From Nitrospira sp. (GTDB lineage Bacteria > Nitrospirota > Nitrospiria > Nitrospirales > Nitrospiraceae), in assembly GCA_024760545.1 (NCBI GenBank), contig CP060501.1, positions 2,744,036-2,808,035 of the forward strand: a stretch of DNA of 64,000 nt, read 5' to 3'. Position 1 is the stretch's first letter; each line of letters opens with the position of its first letter. The notes under the pieces were generated by a model. That model searched no databases, was not told the DNA's origin, and saw only the letters and a list, made by a program, of their open reading frames with translations. Positions 43,102 through 52,516 of the stretch are shown here, one piece after another. Position numbers and translations under genes: made by a program.

Positions 43102-45528
43102 CTATGGTTTTCCGATGATCATCGGCTTGCCTGGATTCTCCTCCCCTTCACTCCACTCCGCCACCGCCTGCGCCATTTCTTCCAATCGCTGCGCAGCGCG
43201 ACCGAAGACGCTGTCGAACGGGTAAGAGCCATCAAGCCCCCGTTCCCCCGCAGCGCTGCCGGTGAGCAGCTCTAGGGCTTCTTCCATCGTATTTACGGCA
43301 TATACGGTGAAGTGGGCTGATTCCACGGCCTCCACGACCTCGTGCCGAAGCGCCAGGTGTTTCGTGTTTCGAGAGGGGATGATCACGCCCTGCTTTCCCG
43401 TCAAGCCCTTGCGTGAGCAGGACTCAAAGAATCCTTCGATCTTTTCGTTTACGCCGCCGATCGGCTGGATTTCACCCAATTGGTTGACGGAACCGGTGAC
43501 GGCGAGCCATTGATGGATCGGCAGATCGGCGAGGCTGGAGAGAATGGCGGCGAGCTCGGCCACAGCGGCGCTGTCGCCCTCCACTTCCGAGTAGGTCTGC
43601 TCGAATGTCAACGAAGCACTGACCGCGAAAGGGTGAGTGCCGGCAAATTTCCCGGCAAGGTAGCCGGCCAATGTCAGGACACCCTTGCTGTGGATCATTC
43701 CGGCAAGTTCCGCCTCTCGCTGGATATCGATGACGCCCTTTGTCCCGACATAGGTTCGGGCCGTGATGCGCGTGGGACGGCCGAACGCATAGTCTCCGAG
43801 CTGATGGACTGAGAGACCGTTGACCTGGCCGACGACGTCGCCGTCCAAATCGACCATCAACGTGCCTTCTTTGATCTCATCCTGAATCCAGTGTTCCGCC
43901 AGATTCGAGCGATATCGCTTGTGGGTGACGGCGGCATCGACGTCGGCCCGAGTGACGAACGAATGTCCTTCTTTCCTTGCCCAGTAGCCGGCTTCGCGGA
44001 TCAGATCACTTACCAGGCTGAACCGCAACGACAGCCGGTCGTGTCGATCTGCAAAACGGAGCCCTTGCCGGATGATTTCGGCCACGGCATCGGCTCCGAA
44101 ATGCGGCAGTCCCTCTTCACGGCAGAGTTTGGCGATGAATCTGGCATATTGACGGTCCTGCCGCTCGCTTCTCACCACTTCGGTGTCGAAGTCCACTTTC
44201 ACCTTGAACAGTTTGCCGAAATCTTCCTCATAGGCCTGGAGCAAGTGGTACAGGATGGGCGGCCCGACCATGATGACCTTGACATTCACCGGGACAGGTT
44301 GCGGCCTAAGCCCCGCCGTCGAGAATCCGTAGAATTCACTGGGGTCCTCAATTTTCACCTCGCCGGTCTTGATCACGCGCTTTAACGCATCCCACGAGAA
44401 AGGTTGGCGCAGCATGTCCAAGGCGTTCACGATCAAGTAGCCACCGTTGGCCAGCAGGACGGCGCCCGCACGGATCTCCGTGAAGTCGGTGTACATTACG
44501 CCCATGTGAGCCCGCCGTTCGATCTTCCCGATGAGATTTGTATAGGTCGGGTGTGATTCGTCGATAACGGGGGCGCCTTCCGTCGGGTCGTGCTGCACGA
44601 TGAGATTGACGAGGAAGCGCGACATGTCGGGTCGTTTGAATTCCACTCCGGGTATGGCAATAGTGGGGCCTTCGCGCGGCAGAAAATCTTTGTAGTGGTG
44701 GACGATGTCGTTACGAACATGCTCTAAGAATGTCGAGACCTCCGTCATCTCTTGGTAGGCCTGTCGCATGATTTCATAACGGCCTTCCAAGACATTCATG
44801 ACCAATTGGCGGTCCAGGTGGTGCCGCTGGTGTTCGGCGTCTTTCTCGAGGCCGTGGATGCGGATGTGGAATTCGCGGATCTCACCTTCTAGGGCCTTAC
44901 GCCGTTCATTCAAGTCCCGTTGGTCCTCCTCGGTCATGGCCGTCATGTCGGCGTCTGTCATGGGGTGGCCGGCCTTGAGCGGGACAATCCCGAAACCCAC
45001 CGAGGTTTCCTCAAAGCCGAACCCACGAGTACGGGTGAGTTCCTCCAATTCATGGAAGAGCGCTTTTTTCTTCGCGTCGATCTCGTCGTGTACCTTGGCT
45101 TTGGAATCGAGATAGTTCTTACTTTCAAATGCCAAGGGAATGTCGCGCCGCAATCCTTCGATGAATCCCGCCATCTCTTGCTTGAACGAGGCACCCTGTC
45201 CCGCCGGAAGAGCGAGACAGGTCGGTCGAGAAGGATCTTGGAAAGTATTCACGTAGCACCAGTCTGGTGGTGCAGGAGCGCCCAGAGCCATCCGCTTGAC
45301 CATCTGCCGAACGAGCGTGCCCTTTCCCGTGCCGACAGGACCCGATACGTAGAGATTGAACCCTGGGCTCTTCATGTGCAGCCCGAATTCCAGCGCCTCA
45401 ACAGCCCGTTCCTGCCCGATGATTTCAGTGAGGGGCTCCAGTTCGCCCGTATCCTCGAACCCGAGTTGTCCCGAGTCGATCACGGGGGCGAGCATCGACG
45501 TTGGCACTTTGAACTTCTCCATCGTCAT
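43102..45528 (-). CDS. LonB-like ATP-dependent protease (AAA_32 type)
   Basis: 808 aa. Walker A in LYVSGPVGTGKGTLVRQMVK (about 59-78) with the lid region expanded by a coiled coil (about 165-285). Walker B-like ALDMLRQPFSWDALKRVI region, arginine and sensor elements follow, then the Lon protease domain (about 590-790) with catalytic Ser in EGDSAAVAEL and Lys in GGVNEKIEGF. This is the Lon-like group lacking the classical Lon N-domain. It presumably degrades specific or damaged proteins in the cytoplasm. Its ATG overlaps the stop of the HPF-CSD gene (ATGA), so the two are co-translated. Confidence 0.93.
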   Translation of the reverse strand: MTMEKFKVPTSMLAPVIDSGQLGFEDTGELEPLTEIIGQERAVEALEFGLHMKSPGFNLYVSGPVGTGKGTLVRQMVKRMALGAPAPPDWCYVNTFQDPSRPTCLALPAGQGASFKQEMAGFIEGLRRDIPLAFESKNYLDSKAKVHDEIDAKKKALFHELEELTRTRGFGFEETSVGFGIVPLKAGHPMTDADMTAMTEEDQRDLNERRKALEGEIREFHIRIHGLEKDAEHQRHHLDRQLVMNVLEGRYEIMRQAYQEMTEVSTFLEHVRNDIVHHYKDFLPREGPTIAIPGVEFKRPDMSRFLVNLIVQHDPTEGAPVIDESHPTYTNLIGKIERRAHMGVMYTDFTEIRAGAVLLANGGYLIVNALDMLRQPFSWDALKRVIKTGEVKIEDPSEFYGFSTAGLRPQPVPVNVKVIMVGPPILYHLLQAYEEDFGKLFKVKVDFDTEVVRSERQDRQYARFIAKLCREEGLPHFGADAVAEIIRQGLRFADRHDRLSLRFSLVSDLIREAGYWARKEGHSFVTRADVDAAVTHKRYRSNLAEHWIQDEIKEGTLMVDLDGDVVGQVNGLSVHQLGDYAFGRPTRITARTYVGTKGVIDIQREAELAGMIHSKGVLTLAGYLAGKFAGTHPFAVSASLTFEQTYSEVEGDSAAVAELAAILSSLADLPIHQWLAVTGSVNQLGEIQPIGGVNEKIEGFFESCSRKGLTGKQGVIIPSRNTKHLALRHEVVEAVESAHFTVYAVNTMEEALELLTGSAAGERGLDGSYPFDSVFGRAAQRLEEMAQAVAEWSEGEENPGKPMIIGKP

Positions 45529-46082
45529 GAGGACACTCTTGTCGTCATGGGAGGCGGGAGGGTCACGACGGTCGCCTGTAGGCCCTTCTTTCCTTGCTCT
45601 TCGCAGAAGAGGACCTCGATGCCATCCTCCAGTTGGCCGAAGGCGACCCTCTGCAGCGCATTCGCATGAAAATAGACCTCGCCGCCTCCTTCTTTCAGGA
45701 TGAAGCCGTATTGCTCCTTGGGAAAGAGCTTGCAGATCACACCGCGATGAGGCGGCACCGGTGACAGTCGAATCTCGGTCTTCGCACGTTTTTCTCGATA
45801 CTTGCGGAGTTCGATGCTCACGGCATGAAACGCAGAGCGCATGGCCTCCTCGAAAGTCTTGTCTTCCTTTCGGGCCGTCATGGTATGACGTCCGGGCAGG
45901 GTGACCACGACCAGTGCCTCCGCCACGTTCGCAAGTTTCTTGTGATGCCGATTCTTAGTCAACGTCACTCGGCCGTGAATCAAATCCTCGTGCCCCCGTT
46001 GGAGGTCTTCCATACGGGCTTCAATCTCGGTCTTCCAGCGGGGGGTCATTGCGACATTGCGGCTTTCAATCTCAAGTTTCAT
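45525..46082 (-). CDS. HPF/RaiA ribosome-hibernation domain fused to cold-shock domain
   Basis: 185 aa. ATG 46082 follows GGAGGCGCT; the frame reaches 46121 without a better site. Residues 1-105 are an HPF/RaiA fold (MKLEIESRNVAMTPRWKTEI; TMTARKEDKTFEEAMRSAFH). Residues about 118-180 are a cold-shock/OB domain (HRGVICKLFPKEQYGFILKE; VYFHANALQR). HPF proteins bind the 30S decoding channel during stasis. The CSD takes the place of the long HPF dimerisation tail and may bind RNA. It is coupled to the LonB-like gene. Confidence 0.9.
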   Translation of the reverse strand: MKLEIESRNVAMTPRWKTEIEARMEDLQRGHEDLIHGRVTLTKNRHHKKLANVAEALVVVTLPGRHTMTARKEDKTFEEAMRSAFHAVSIELRKYREKRAKTEIRLSPVPPHRGVICKLFPKEQYGFILKEGGGEVYFHANALQRVAFGQLEDGIEVLFCEEQGKKGLQATVVTLPPPMTTRVSS

Positions 46083-46341
46083 AGCGCCTCCACATCCAGA
46101 CAATTCCGTCCCTTTCATCAAGCGGAGTCAGCAAACGATGTGCCGACTTGAGACGGGTTGGACGGTATGGGCAAATCAGCGGGCGCAGATATTTCCTGAT
46201 CCCCGAGCTTTCCCAGCGGCTCCAACATGGTGCATTTTTCCACAGTGACCTGTTCATCGGTGGAGCCCAACGCGCCAGTATGCCTGCATTCAGCGACCTT
46301 CTCGAGGGTTCGAAAGAGCTATGTCGGGAACGTGAATTGCG

Positions 46342-47442
46342 ATGGCTCTCAGCATGCCGGTGTTGAGGAAGTCAGCCTTGGAACGTTACCTACAGGCCCG
46401 CTTTGGCCCAAAGGTCAGCTTGCTGTCCTATGGAGTGATCGGCAAAGAGAGCTCCAAGGGAGAACAGAAGCGTTATGGGTACGGTACACCGGTCAAATTG
46501 ACGTTCCAAATCGGACGTCGGGTCCAGTCCGCCGTACTTGAAACCATGAAGCCCGGCCCGTTTGGGCACGAACATATGGCTGATCGCGGACAAGCCATGT
46601 TGTGGGACTACGATTCGTATGGACGCCTGCCGCGCCATGTGAAGGCCCTGGATGTGGGCGCATTCGATGCCAAACAGGCGCTCTTTTCCATCGCCGAGGC
46701 GCGTGAAGTTTTTGTGTTGAACGAATGGACCGACGGCGTGAGTTATCATGGGGATCTTGCGCGGCTGGCGACAGGCAAAAGGCTGCGTAAGTTGGATCGC
46801 CAACGCACCGTCGCGTTGGCACGTTACTTGGCCCGCATCCATGCAAAGAAACGGCGTGACGCGGATCTATATAAGCGTCGGCTGCGTGAATTGATCGGTC
46901 ACGGCGAATGCATCATGGGACTGACCGACAGCTATCCGGCGCGCTGTGGCTTTATCACGGGCGATCTGCTGCGAACGGTGGAGGACGCGTGCAATCGTTG
47001 GCGTTGGCGCCTTCGCGAAAACACCAATCGACTTTCTCAGGTTCACGGGGATTTCCATCCGTACAATGTGCTGTTCCGCGCGGGGACGGATTTTGCTGTG
47101 TTGGATCGCTCACGGGGAGAATGGGGCGAACCGGCCGACGACATCACTGCGATGACGATCAATTATCTGCTGAACTCACTGATCAGCTGGGGCAAGCTCC
47201 GGGGACCGTTCGAAGTTCTCTTCCGGTTGTTCTGGGACACCTACATGGAAGCCAGCGGCGACGAGGAGATCACTGAAACGGCGGCGCCGTTCTTCGCCTT
47301 TCGCGGCCTGGTCGTGGCCAGCCCGCTCTGGTATCCCAATTTGTCGATGGACGTCAGACGAAGCCTCTTTCGCTTCATTGAAAATGTTCTCGATGTACCG
47401 CGATTTGAGCCGGAACGGGTGAATGAGTACTGCCAGGGATGA
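46342..47442 (+). CDS. Aminoglycoside-phosphotransferase-fold kinase
   Basis: 366 aa. Kinase landmarks: catalytic loop QVHGDFHPYNVLF (about 233-245, H-x-D-x4-N) and metal-binding Asp in AVLDRSRGEWGEPADD (about 252-267). The N-lobe (about 20-70) has a plausible ATP strand pair (VKLTFQIGRRVQSAVLETMK). Proteins of this type phosphorylate small molecules such as sugars, choline or antibiotics; a resistance role is not implied. The start is tentative because no clear ribosome site precedes ATG 46342 or 46354. The APS-kinase-like gene follows 73 bases later. Confidence 0.85.
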   Translation: MALSMPVLRKSALERYLQARFGPKVSLLSYGVIGKESSKGEQKRYGYGTPVKLTFQIGRRVQSAVLETMKPGPFGHEHMADRGQAMLWDYDSYGRLPRHVKALDVGAFDAKQALFSIAEAREVFVLNEWTDGVSYHGDLARLATGKRLRKLDRQRTVALARYLARIHAKKRRDADLYKRRLRELIGHGECIMGLTDSYPARCGFITGDLLRTVEDACNRWRWRLRENTNRLSQVHGDFHPYNVLFRAGTDFAVLDRSRGEWGEPADDITAMTINYLLNSLISWGKLRGPFEVLFRLFWDTYMEASGDEEITETAAPFFAFRGLVVASPLWYPNLSMDVRRSLFRFIENVLDVPRFEPERVNEYCQG

Positions 47443-47515
47443 TGAGGTCTCGGCCAATAGCCCACGGAATTAACACGCGAAGACGGGCCGACGGCTGATT
47501 GTCGATCGCGGGGTC

Positions 47516-48049
47516 ATGTGTATGAATAGAATGCCAGGCGTTGCCATCTGGCTCACCGGCCTGCCCGCGTCCGGAAAGAGCACCATTGCGGCCGCACTGA
47601 AGCCGAGGCTGGAAGAAATCCGTTCCGTCGAAGTATTCGAATCGGATGCCGTCCGGCGAATCTTGACACCTCATCCAACCTACAGTGGCGGAGAACGAGA
47701 TCTGTTCTATCGTGCACTCGCGTTCATGGGTGCGAAACTGGTCTCGCATGGTGTGACGGTGATCTTCGATGCGACAGCCAACCGGCGGGCCTATCGGGAT
47801 TTTGCCAGGAGTCTGATCCCGAGGTTCATCGAGGTGGCCGTGGAATGTCCGTTGGAACTGGCGAGGCAGCGTGACTACAAGGGAACCTATCGGCGCGGGC
47901 AGCGAGGCGAATCGGCGACCGTTCCAGGATTACAGGATCCCTACGAGGCACCACTGAGTCCGGAAGTGCACATTGATACGACGAAGGTCTCAGCGACAGA
48001 AGCAGCGGAGAGAATTATGGAGGTTGTCAGGAACACCGTGCTCTCATAA
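47516..48049 (+). CDS. cysC: Adenylyl-sulfate-kinase-like P-loop kinase
   Basis: 177 aa. Walker A GLPASGKST (15-23), then ESDAVRRILTPHPTYSGGER and RQRDYKGTYRRGQRGESATV and LQDPYEAPLSPEVHIDT, which follow the order of APS-kinase motifs. Sulfate activation partners (CysD/N, Sat) are not in the window. The neighbouring APH-fold kinase recalls families where an APH-type protein is fused or linked to a P-loop kinase, so a joint small-molecule phosphorylation role is possible. CysC is the best family name, with the substrate uncertain. Confidence 0.8.
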   Translation: MCMNRMPGVAIWLTGLPASGKSTIAAALKPRLEEIRSVEVFESDAVRRILTPHPTYSGGERDLFYRALAFMGAKLVSHGVTVIFDATANRRAYRDFARSLIPRFIEVAVECPLELARQRDYKGTYRRGQRGESATVPGLQDPYEAPLSPEVHIDTTKVSATEAAERIMEVVRNTVLS

Positions 48050-48072
48050 ACCAATAGCCTCAGCAGGGCTCC

Positions 48073-48714
48073 TCAAACGAGGTACCGTACAAACCACCTT
48101 CCTGCATGTTCCGCCACCTGTTCCAAGGTCCCAGGCTCCTCGAACAGGTGTGTTGCCCCGGGGATGATGACCAATTTCTTTTCACAGGTCAGCCAATCAT
48201 ACGCTGCCTGGTTCATGTCAATGACCGGTTCATCGTGGCCTCCGACGATCAACAAGGTCGGAGCGGCGACCGACGGCAGATAAGATTTAGCCAGGTCCGG
48301 TCGTCCCCCTCGTGACACGACGGCCCTGATGTTCGACGGATTTCGCGCTGCGGCTTGCAGGGCTGCTCCGGCGCCGGTGCTGGCTCCAAAATAGCCGATT
48401 CCCGTGTTCTTCGTCCGTGGTTCCTCGACCAGCCAGCCTTTCGCCAGCAGGAGTCTGTCTGCCAGCAGATTGATATCAAACACCTTGCGCCGATCGTCCG
48501 CTTCCTCTTCAGTCAACAAATCGAGCAGGAGCGTGCCGAGTCCATCTTGCTGCAGTCGTCGGGCGACGAAGTTGTTGCGAGGGCTGAACCGCCCGCTCCC
48601 GCTCCCGTGTGCAAAGATGACCACCCCGCGTGCGACGGTCGGCAGGCCGAGGATACCCTCCAGAACAAGTTTCCCTTTCGTGACCTGTACATTGTGTTCA
48701 TGTGGGGCCGTCAT
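48073..48714 (-). CDS. Alpha/beta hydrolase (dienelactone-hydrolase-like)
   Basis: 213 aa. Oxyanion segment FAHGSGSGRFSPRN (about 35-48), nucleophile Ser about 112 in GYFGASTGAGAAL, Asp in VGGHDEPVIDMN, His in IPGATHLFEEPG: a full catalytic triad in the right order. Substrate unknown. ATG 48714 overlaps the stop of the pentapeptide gene by four bases, so it is the last gene of the long - strand run. It is convergent with the APS-kinase-like gene. Confidence 0.9.
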   Translation of the reverse strand: MTAPHEHNVQVTKGKLVLEGILGLPTVARGVVIFAHGSGSGRFSPRNNFVARRLQQDGLGTLLLDLLTEEEADDRRKVFDINLLADRLLLAKGWLVEEPRTKNTGIGYFGASTGAGAALQAAARNPSNIRAVVSRGGRPDLAKSYLPSVAAPTLLIVGGHDEPVIDMNQAAYDWLTCEKKLVIIPGATHLFEEPGTLEQVAEHAGRWFVRYLV

Positions 48715-50141
48715 GGCTTAGTCCGCTTCTTTGCAGCATTGCAGGGAGCCGGACGGCTGAGCGCCGGCGGCAGTTTGGTCTGGTCATCGACGCAGGCGGC
48801 ATTGAGTTGTGACTGTGTGAGACCGATGACCGAGGAGAGGTTAGCGCCCCTGAAGTTCGCGTGACGCAAGTCCGCGGAGTCCAGCCGAGCCTCGCTCAAA
48901 TCGGCTCCGGCGAGGACGGCATCGTGAAGGTTCACGTCTTGGAGATTCGCGTGAGCCAAATTTGCATCGGTGAAGCTCGCTCTGCTCAGATCTGCTCCGA
49001 CGAAATTGGCCGATTCCAGGTTGGCCCTGTTGAACTGAGCGTGACGGAGGGAAGATTTTGGAGCGTAGATCTCGCTCAAATCGCCGTTCGTGAAGTTGAC
49101 GCTCAATCCCTTGGCTCCGATAAAGACCGCGCGGTTGATGTGGGCGTCGCGGAAATCGGCTTCATCGAGGGTGGCGTGATACAGAATGGCCATCCGGAGT
49201 TTTGCGGAGCTCACGCGCGCCCTGACCAGATTGGCTTCTTCCATGTTGGCGCCCTCTAGGTCGGTATTATGCAGGTCTGCGTCATACAAACTGGCGTATC
49301 GCAGGTCGGCACCGCGAAGAATGGCATCCTTCAGGTTGGCCTCGCGCAAGTTTGCCTCGTCCAGGTAGGCGCTTTCTAAGTCGGCTTCGATGAGATGGGT
49401 CCGATCGAGTTGCGTATGGTCCAGCAGCGCACCCTGAAGGCTGGCCCGATAGAGATTGGCGTTGGTCAGGACAGCACGACGCAGGTCGGCGCCCGATAGA
49501 TCAGCATTCACCAGGACGGCGTCTTTCAGCGTCGCTCCGTAAAAATGGGCTTCGACGAAGTTGCTGTCGGTCAAGTCGGCAGCCGTGAGATCGGCCCCCT
49601 CCAGCTGAGCCCGCTCGAATGTCGACTCGTGCATCGTCGCGCCGATGAAGACGGCGTCAAAGAGAGCGGCTTCATCGCCGATGGCGCGAAAGAGATTCGC
49701 GCCCGCGAGTCGGGCACGACGCAGATCGGCTCCGGAGAGGTTACTGTCCTCAAGGATGGCTTTGGTGAGGTCGGCCCCCTCAAGACTCGCCTGAATCAGA
49801 GTGGCCTGAGACAGGTTCGCTTGACGTAAGATGGTGCCTTCAAGGTCCGCCCGTTCGAGATTCGCCCCCGCGAGTAATGCTCGGCTGAGGTCGGCTTGGC
49901 AGAGCTCGGCGCGTTTGGCATTCGCGTTGCCTCGATATTCCACCCATCGTTCGTGCGAACGCACGAGGGCATGCAGCGTCTTCGCTGGAATGGATTTCTT
50001 CTTGTAGAGACTCTTGCAAGGAGGACCCACGAACGATTTGGTGCTGGAAGCCGATGGGCCGGCCGCTCCCGCCCAGGTGGCGGCAAATCCGATGAGTATG
50101 ATGATTCCCATAAAGACGGTCGGTATAGCGGGGCGCGTCAT
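48711..50141 (-). CDS. Exported pentapeptide-repeat protein
   Basis: 476 aa. Signal peptide 1-26 (VFMGIIILIGFAATWAGA). From about residue 80 to 455 it is almost wholly A(D/N)LxxA pentapeptides (ADLSRALLAGANLERADLEG at the start), enough for a right-handed beta-helix of roughly 18 coils. The C-terminus has a disordered basic tail (NAAKKRTKP). ATG 50141 follows GAAGGAGCACAAG. A periplasmic location separates it from the DNA-mimic Qnr proteins. Role unknown, perhaps a scaffold. It starts 17 bases after PncB ends. Confidence 0.92.
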   Translation of the reverse strand: MTRPAIPTVFMGIIILIGFAATWAGAAGPSASSTKSFVGPPCKSLYKKKSIPAKTLHALVRSHERWVEYRGNANAKRAELCQADLSRALLAGANLERADLEGTILRQANLSQATLIQASLEGADLTKAILEDSNLSGADLRRARLAGANLFRAIGDEAALFDAVFIGATMHESTFERAQLEGADLTAADLTDSNFVEAHFYGATLKDAVLVNADLSGADLRRAVLTNANLYRASLQGALLDHTQLDRTHLIEADLESAYLDEANLREANLKDAILRGADLRYASLYDADLHNTDLEGANMEEANLVRARVSSAKLRMAILYHATLDEADFRDAHINRAVFIGAKGLSVNFTNGDLSEIYAPKSSLRHAQFNRANLESANFVGADLSRASFTDANLAHANLQDVNLHDAVLAGADLSEARLDSADLRHANFRGANLSSVIGLTQSQLNAACVDDQTKLPPALSRPAPCNAAKKRTKP

Positions 50142-50158
50142 CTTGTGCTCCTTCGGTG

Positions 50159-51493
50159 TTAAATATTGCGGTCAACTGCCTGGGCCAGGCTCTGCAACGC
50201 CGAAGAGATCCGAACGTCATAGGCCGACACCATCTCAAGGGCTCGTAACGATTCAGGAAGTTGCTCCAGCTGCGTTGCTGCATGGCGGCGCACCTCGGCC
50301 AAGCCTGGTGATGCGGCAAGAGGGCGGCCCTCCTTCATGACCGGTTGGAGGAGCGGTTCGCCGGACAGTTGATCATCGTGTGTCGTGAGGAAGTCGTGGG
50401 TCAAACGCCCATTGCCCGAATAGTACCGGTAGACTTGTTTGCGGCCGGGCCAGGTGGCCTTGCCTTCTGATCGTTTGCGGCAGGGACGGCCCGCATATTC
50501 TTGGAGTTTGTAGGCGCAGTCCAGTGAGGGGGCATCAGATGAGGTGGTCATCGCCGTGCCGACGGCGAGGCTATCGATCGGCGCACCGCTTTGGACGAAA
50601 TCCCTCACGCGGTATTCATCGAGGTTTCCGCTGGCAAGGATCTGTACATGAGCCAAACCGCCTTCGTCCAAGATACGTCGAACTTTTTGAGCATGGTCGG
50701 CGAGATCTCCGCTGTCGAGTCGGACGCCCTTCACCGTAATCCCCTTGCCTTTGAGCATTGGAGCCAGCGAGACGACTTTGTGCGCGGCAGCTTCGGTATC
50801 ATAGGTGTCGATCAAGAGAACGACGTTCTCCGGTTGTGCCTGGGCATAGTGCTCGAAGGCGTCGACCTCAACTTCGTGAGCCTGGACGAACGAATGGGCC
50901 ATCGTGCCGTACAGAGGAATGCCAAACGCCATGCCGGCCAATACGGTCGCCGTTCCGGCGAAGCCGGCCACGTAGCTGGCTCGCGCGGCCAGGAGACCGG
51001 CTTCGGCGCCATGCGCGCGGCGCAGCCCAAAATCGATGAGCGGCTTTCCTTCTGCCGCCAGCACCGAACGTGCCGCCTTGGAGGCCACCATGGTCTGAAA
51101 GTTCAGCAGGTTTATGACACGGCTTTCGACGAGCTGGGCCAGTGGGAGCGATGCGACGATTCTGAGGATGGGCTCAGGAGGGAAGAACAGGGTTCCTTCG
51201 GGCATGGCTTCCACATCCCCGGTGAATCGCAGGGCTTCCAGGTAATGAAGGAACCTCCGGCTACACTGCCCCGATTGATCAAGCCAGGCAAGTTCTTCCT
51301 GCGTCACGCGCAGCGTTGAGAGGTAATCCAACACCTGTTCAAGACCGGCGGCCACCAAGAAGTTCCGGTGGGCGGGGAGTTTACGGACGAAGAGCTCGAA
51401 CACAGCCGGCTTGTCCATCCCCTGTTCCAGGTACGCTTGAGCCATCGTGAGCTCATACAGATCGGTCAGCAGGACGCTGGTCGAAGGCTTCAT
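50159..51493 (-). CDS. pncB: Nicotinate phosphoribosyltransferase
   Basis: 444 aa from ATG 51493, which overlaps the nicotinamidase stop (ATGA) and follows GGGAGATGCTCGAAGC. Landmarks: LLTDLYELTMAQAYLEQGMD at the N-terminus, FGLRRAHGAEAGLLAARASY (substrate loop) and GVRLDSGDLADHAQKVRRIL (PRPP/phosphate region). It converts nicotinate and PRPP to nicotinate mononucleotide, the committed Preiss-Handler step. Coupled to PncA it completes nicotinamide salvage. Confidence 0.95.
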   Translation of the reverse strand: MKPSTSVLLTDLYELTMAQAYLEQGMDKPAVFELFVRKLPAHRNFLVAAGLEQVLDYLSTLRVTQEELAWLDQSGQCSRRFLHYLEALRFTGDVEAMPEGTLFFPPEPILRIVASLPLAQLVESRVINLLNFQTMVASKAARSVLAAEGKPLIDFGLRRAHGAEAGLLAARASYVAGFAGTATVLAGMAFGIPLYGTMAHSFVQAHEVEVDAFEHYAQAQPENVVLLIDTYDTEAAAHKVVSLAPMLKGKGITVKGVRLDSGDLADHAQKVRRILDEGGLAHVQILASGNLDEYRVRDFVQSGAPIDSLAVGTAMTTSSDAPSLDCAYKLQEYAGRPCRKRSEGKATWPGRKQVYRYYSGNGRLTHDFLTTHDDQLSGEPLLQPVMKEGRPLAASPGLAEVRRHAATQLEQLPESLRALEMVSAYDVRISSALQSLAQAVDRNI

Positions 51494-52104
51494 GCTTCGA
51501 GCATCTCCCATCGAACGGGCACAGCTCCCAGGCTGATCATCACCTTCTCTGCGAGATGACCGTCGTCAGGCTGGAGGTTGACCGCCTTGATCCCGTCCAT
51601 CAGCAAGCAAACGTCATAGCCCAGTGTCCGAGCATTCTTCACCGAGTGCAAGACACAATAGTCGGTCGCCAATCCGCCGATGAAGAGGCGCTGCACGTGG
51701 AGGGCTCGTAGATGACGATCCAAACTGGTGTTGTGGAAGGCTGAATAGGCTTCTTGATCTCGGTCGATGGCTTTGTAAATGATGACCGCCGATGACGGTG
51801 TAACAAACGACGACGGTGGTAACGCGCCGGGGGAACCTGCCACACAATGCGTCGGCCACGGGCCTCCTTGGGACACGAAAGAGCAATGGTCCGGCGGATG
51901 CCAGTCGCGCGTCAGGAAAATCGAAAGACCGCAAGCTGCAAATCGGCAGACATAATGCTCCAGGATCGGAATAATTTCATCGCCGTCTCTGATGCCGAGC
52001 GCCCCTCGTGGAAGAAAATCCTTCTGGATATCCGTAAGGAGCAACGCATCAGAGGGCGTGAGGGAGATGGTTGTAGGAGTCATCGCGAAATTGGAGGATC
52101 TCAT
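51490..52104 (-). CDS. pncA: Nicotinamidase
   Basis: 204 aa. Catalytic Asp about 25 in LLTDIQKDF, metal site DWHPPDHCSF (D-x-H-x3-D/H), Lys in IIYKAIDRD and Cys in LATDYCVLHS: a complete Asp-Lys-Cys triad. It hydrolyses nicotinamide to nicotinate. ATG 52104 and an in-frame ATG at 52083 both lack a clear ribosome site; the shorter form gives the more usual N-terminus. It is coupled to pncB by ATGA. Confidence 0.93.
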   Translation of the reverse strand: MRSSNFAMTPTTISLTPSDALLLTDIQKDFLPRGALGIRDGDEIIPILEHYVCRFAACGLSIFLTRDWHPPDHCSFVSQGGPWPTHCVAGSPGALPPSSFVTPSSAVIIYKAIDRDQEAYSAFHNTSLDRHLRALHVQRLFIGGLATDYCVLHSVKNARTLGYDVCLLMDGIKAVNLQPDDGHLAEKVMISLGAVPVRWEMLEA

Positions 52105-52128
52105 GAATCGATAAACCGGTCATAGTGC

Positions 52129-52512
52129 CTACTGCGACAGAAGGCGAATGTGCGCGACGACGTCCTGCATTTCTCCGTCGGTGAGCTGGCCGCGCCACGA
52201 ATGCATCGGACTGAAGACAACGCCATGCTCGATGGTTCGCAGTAATTCTTCATCGGATTTCAGAAACGACCGGAATCGCTGAAAATCGGCTGGTGGCACT
52301 TTCAAGGGGGCGGCGTCAGGACCGTCGCCTCGACCGGTCGGGCCATGACAGTTCTGACAGTGACGTTCGTACACTGCTTTTCCGCGCGCGATGTCTGGAG
52401 GATAGTCTTGGGCATCCACAGGGGAGGCTGCCGGACCGTTCACCATGCAGAATCCGAGGAGCGCTGCCGCGAGCAATCGATGCCGTATGAACCGCCGCGT
52501 CGTTGTAAGCAT
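52129..52512 (-). CDS. Periplasmic monohaem cytochrome c
   Basis: 127 aa. Signal peptide 1-35 (RLLAAALLGFCMVNG). Haem site CQNCH (about 52-56) and an axial Met in FSPMHSWRG, with the class I end MQDVVAHIRLL. It could carry electrons between periplasmic redox complexes. It lies between the FmdB-type gene (4 bases upstream) and nicotinamidase. Confidence 0.92.
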   Translation of the reverse strand: MLTTTRRFIRHRLLAAALLGFCMVNGPAASPVDAQDYPPDIARGKAVYERHCQNCHGPTGRGDGPDAAPLKVPPADFQRFRSFLKSDEELLRTIEHGVVFSPMHSWRGQLTDGEMQDVVAHIRLLSQ

Positions 52513-52516
52513 GGTG

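Noticed and set aside
46342-47442. Antibiotic-resistance phosphotransferase
   Set aside because: The APH fold alone does not show resistance; there are no aminoglycoside-site signatures and the neighbour is a kinase of small-molecule type.
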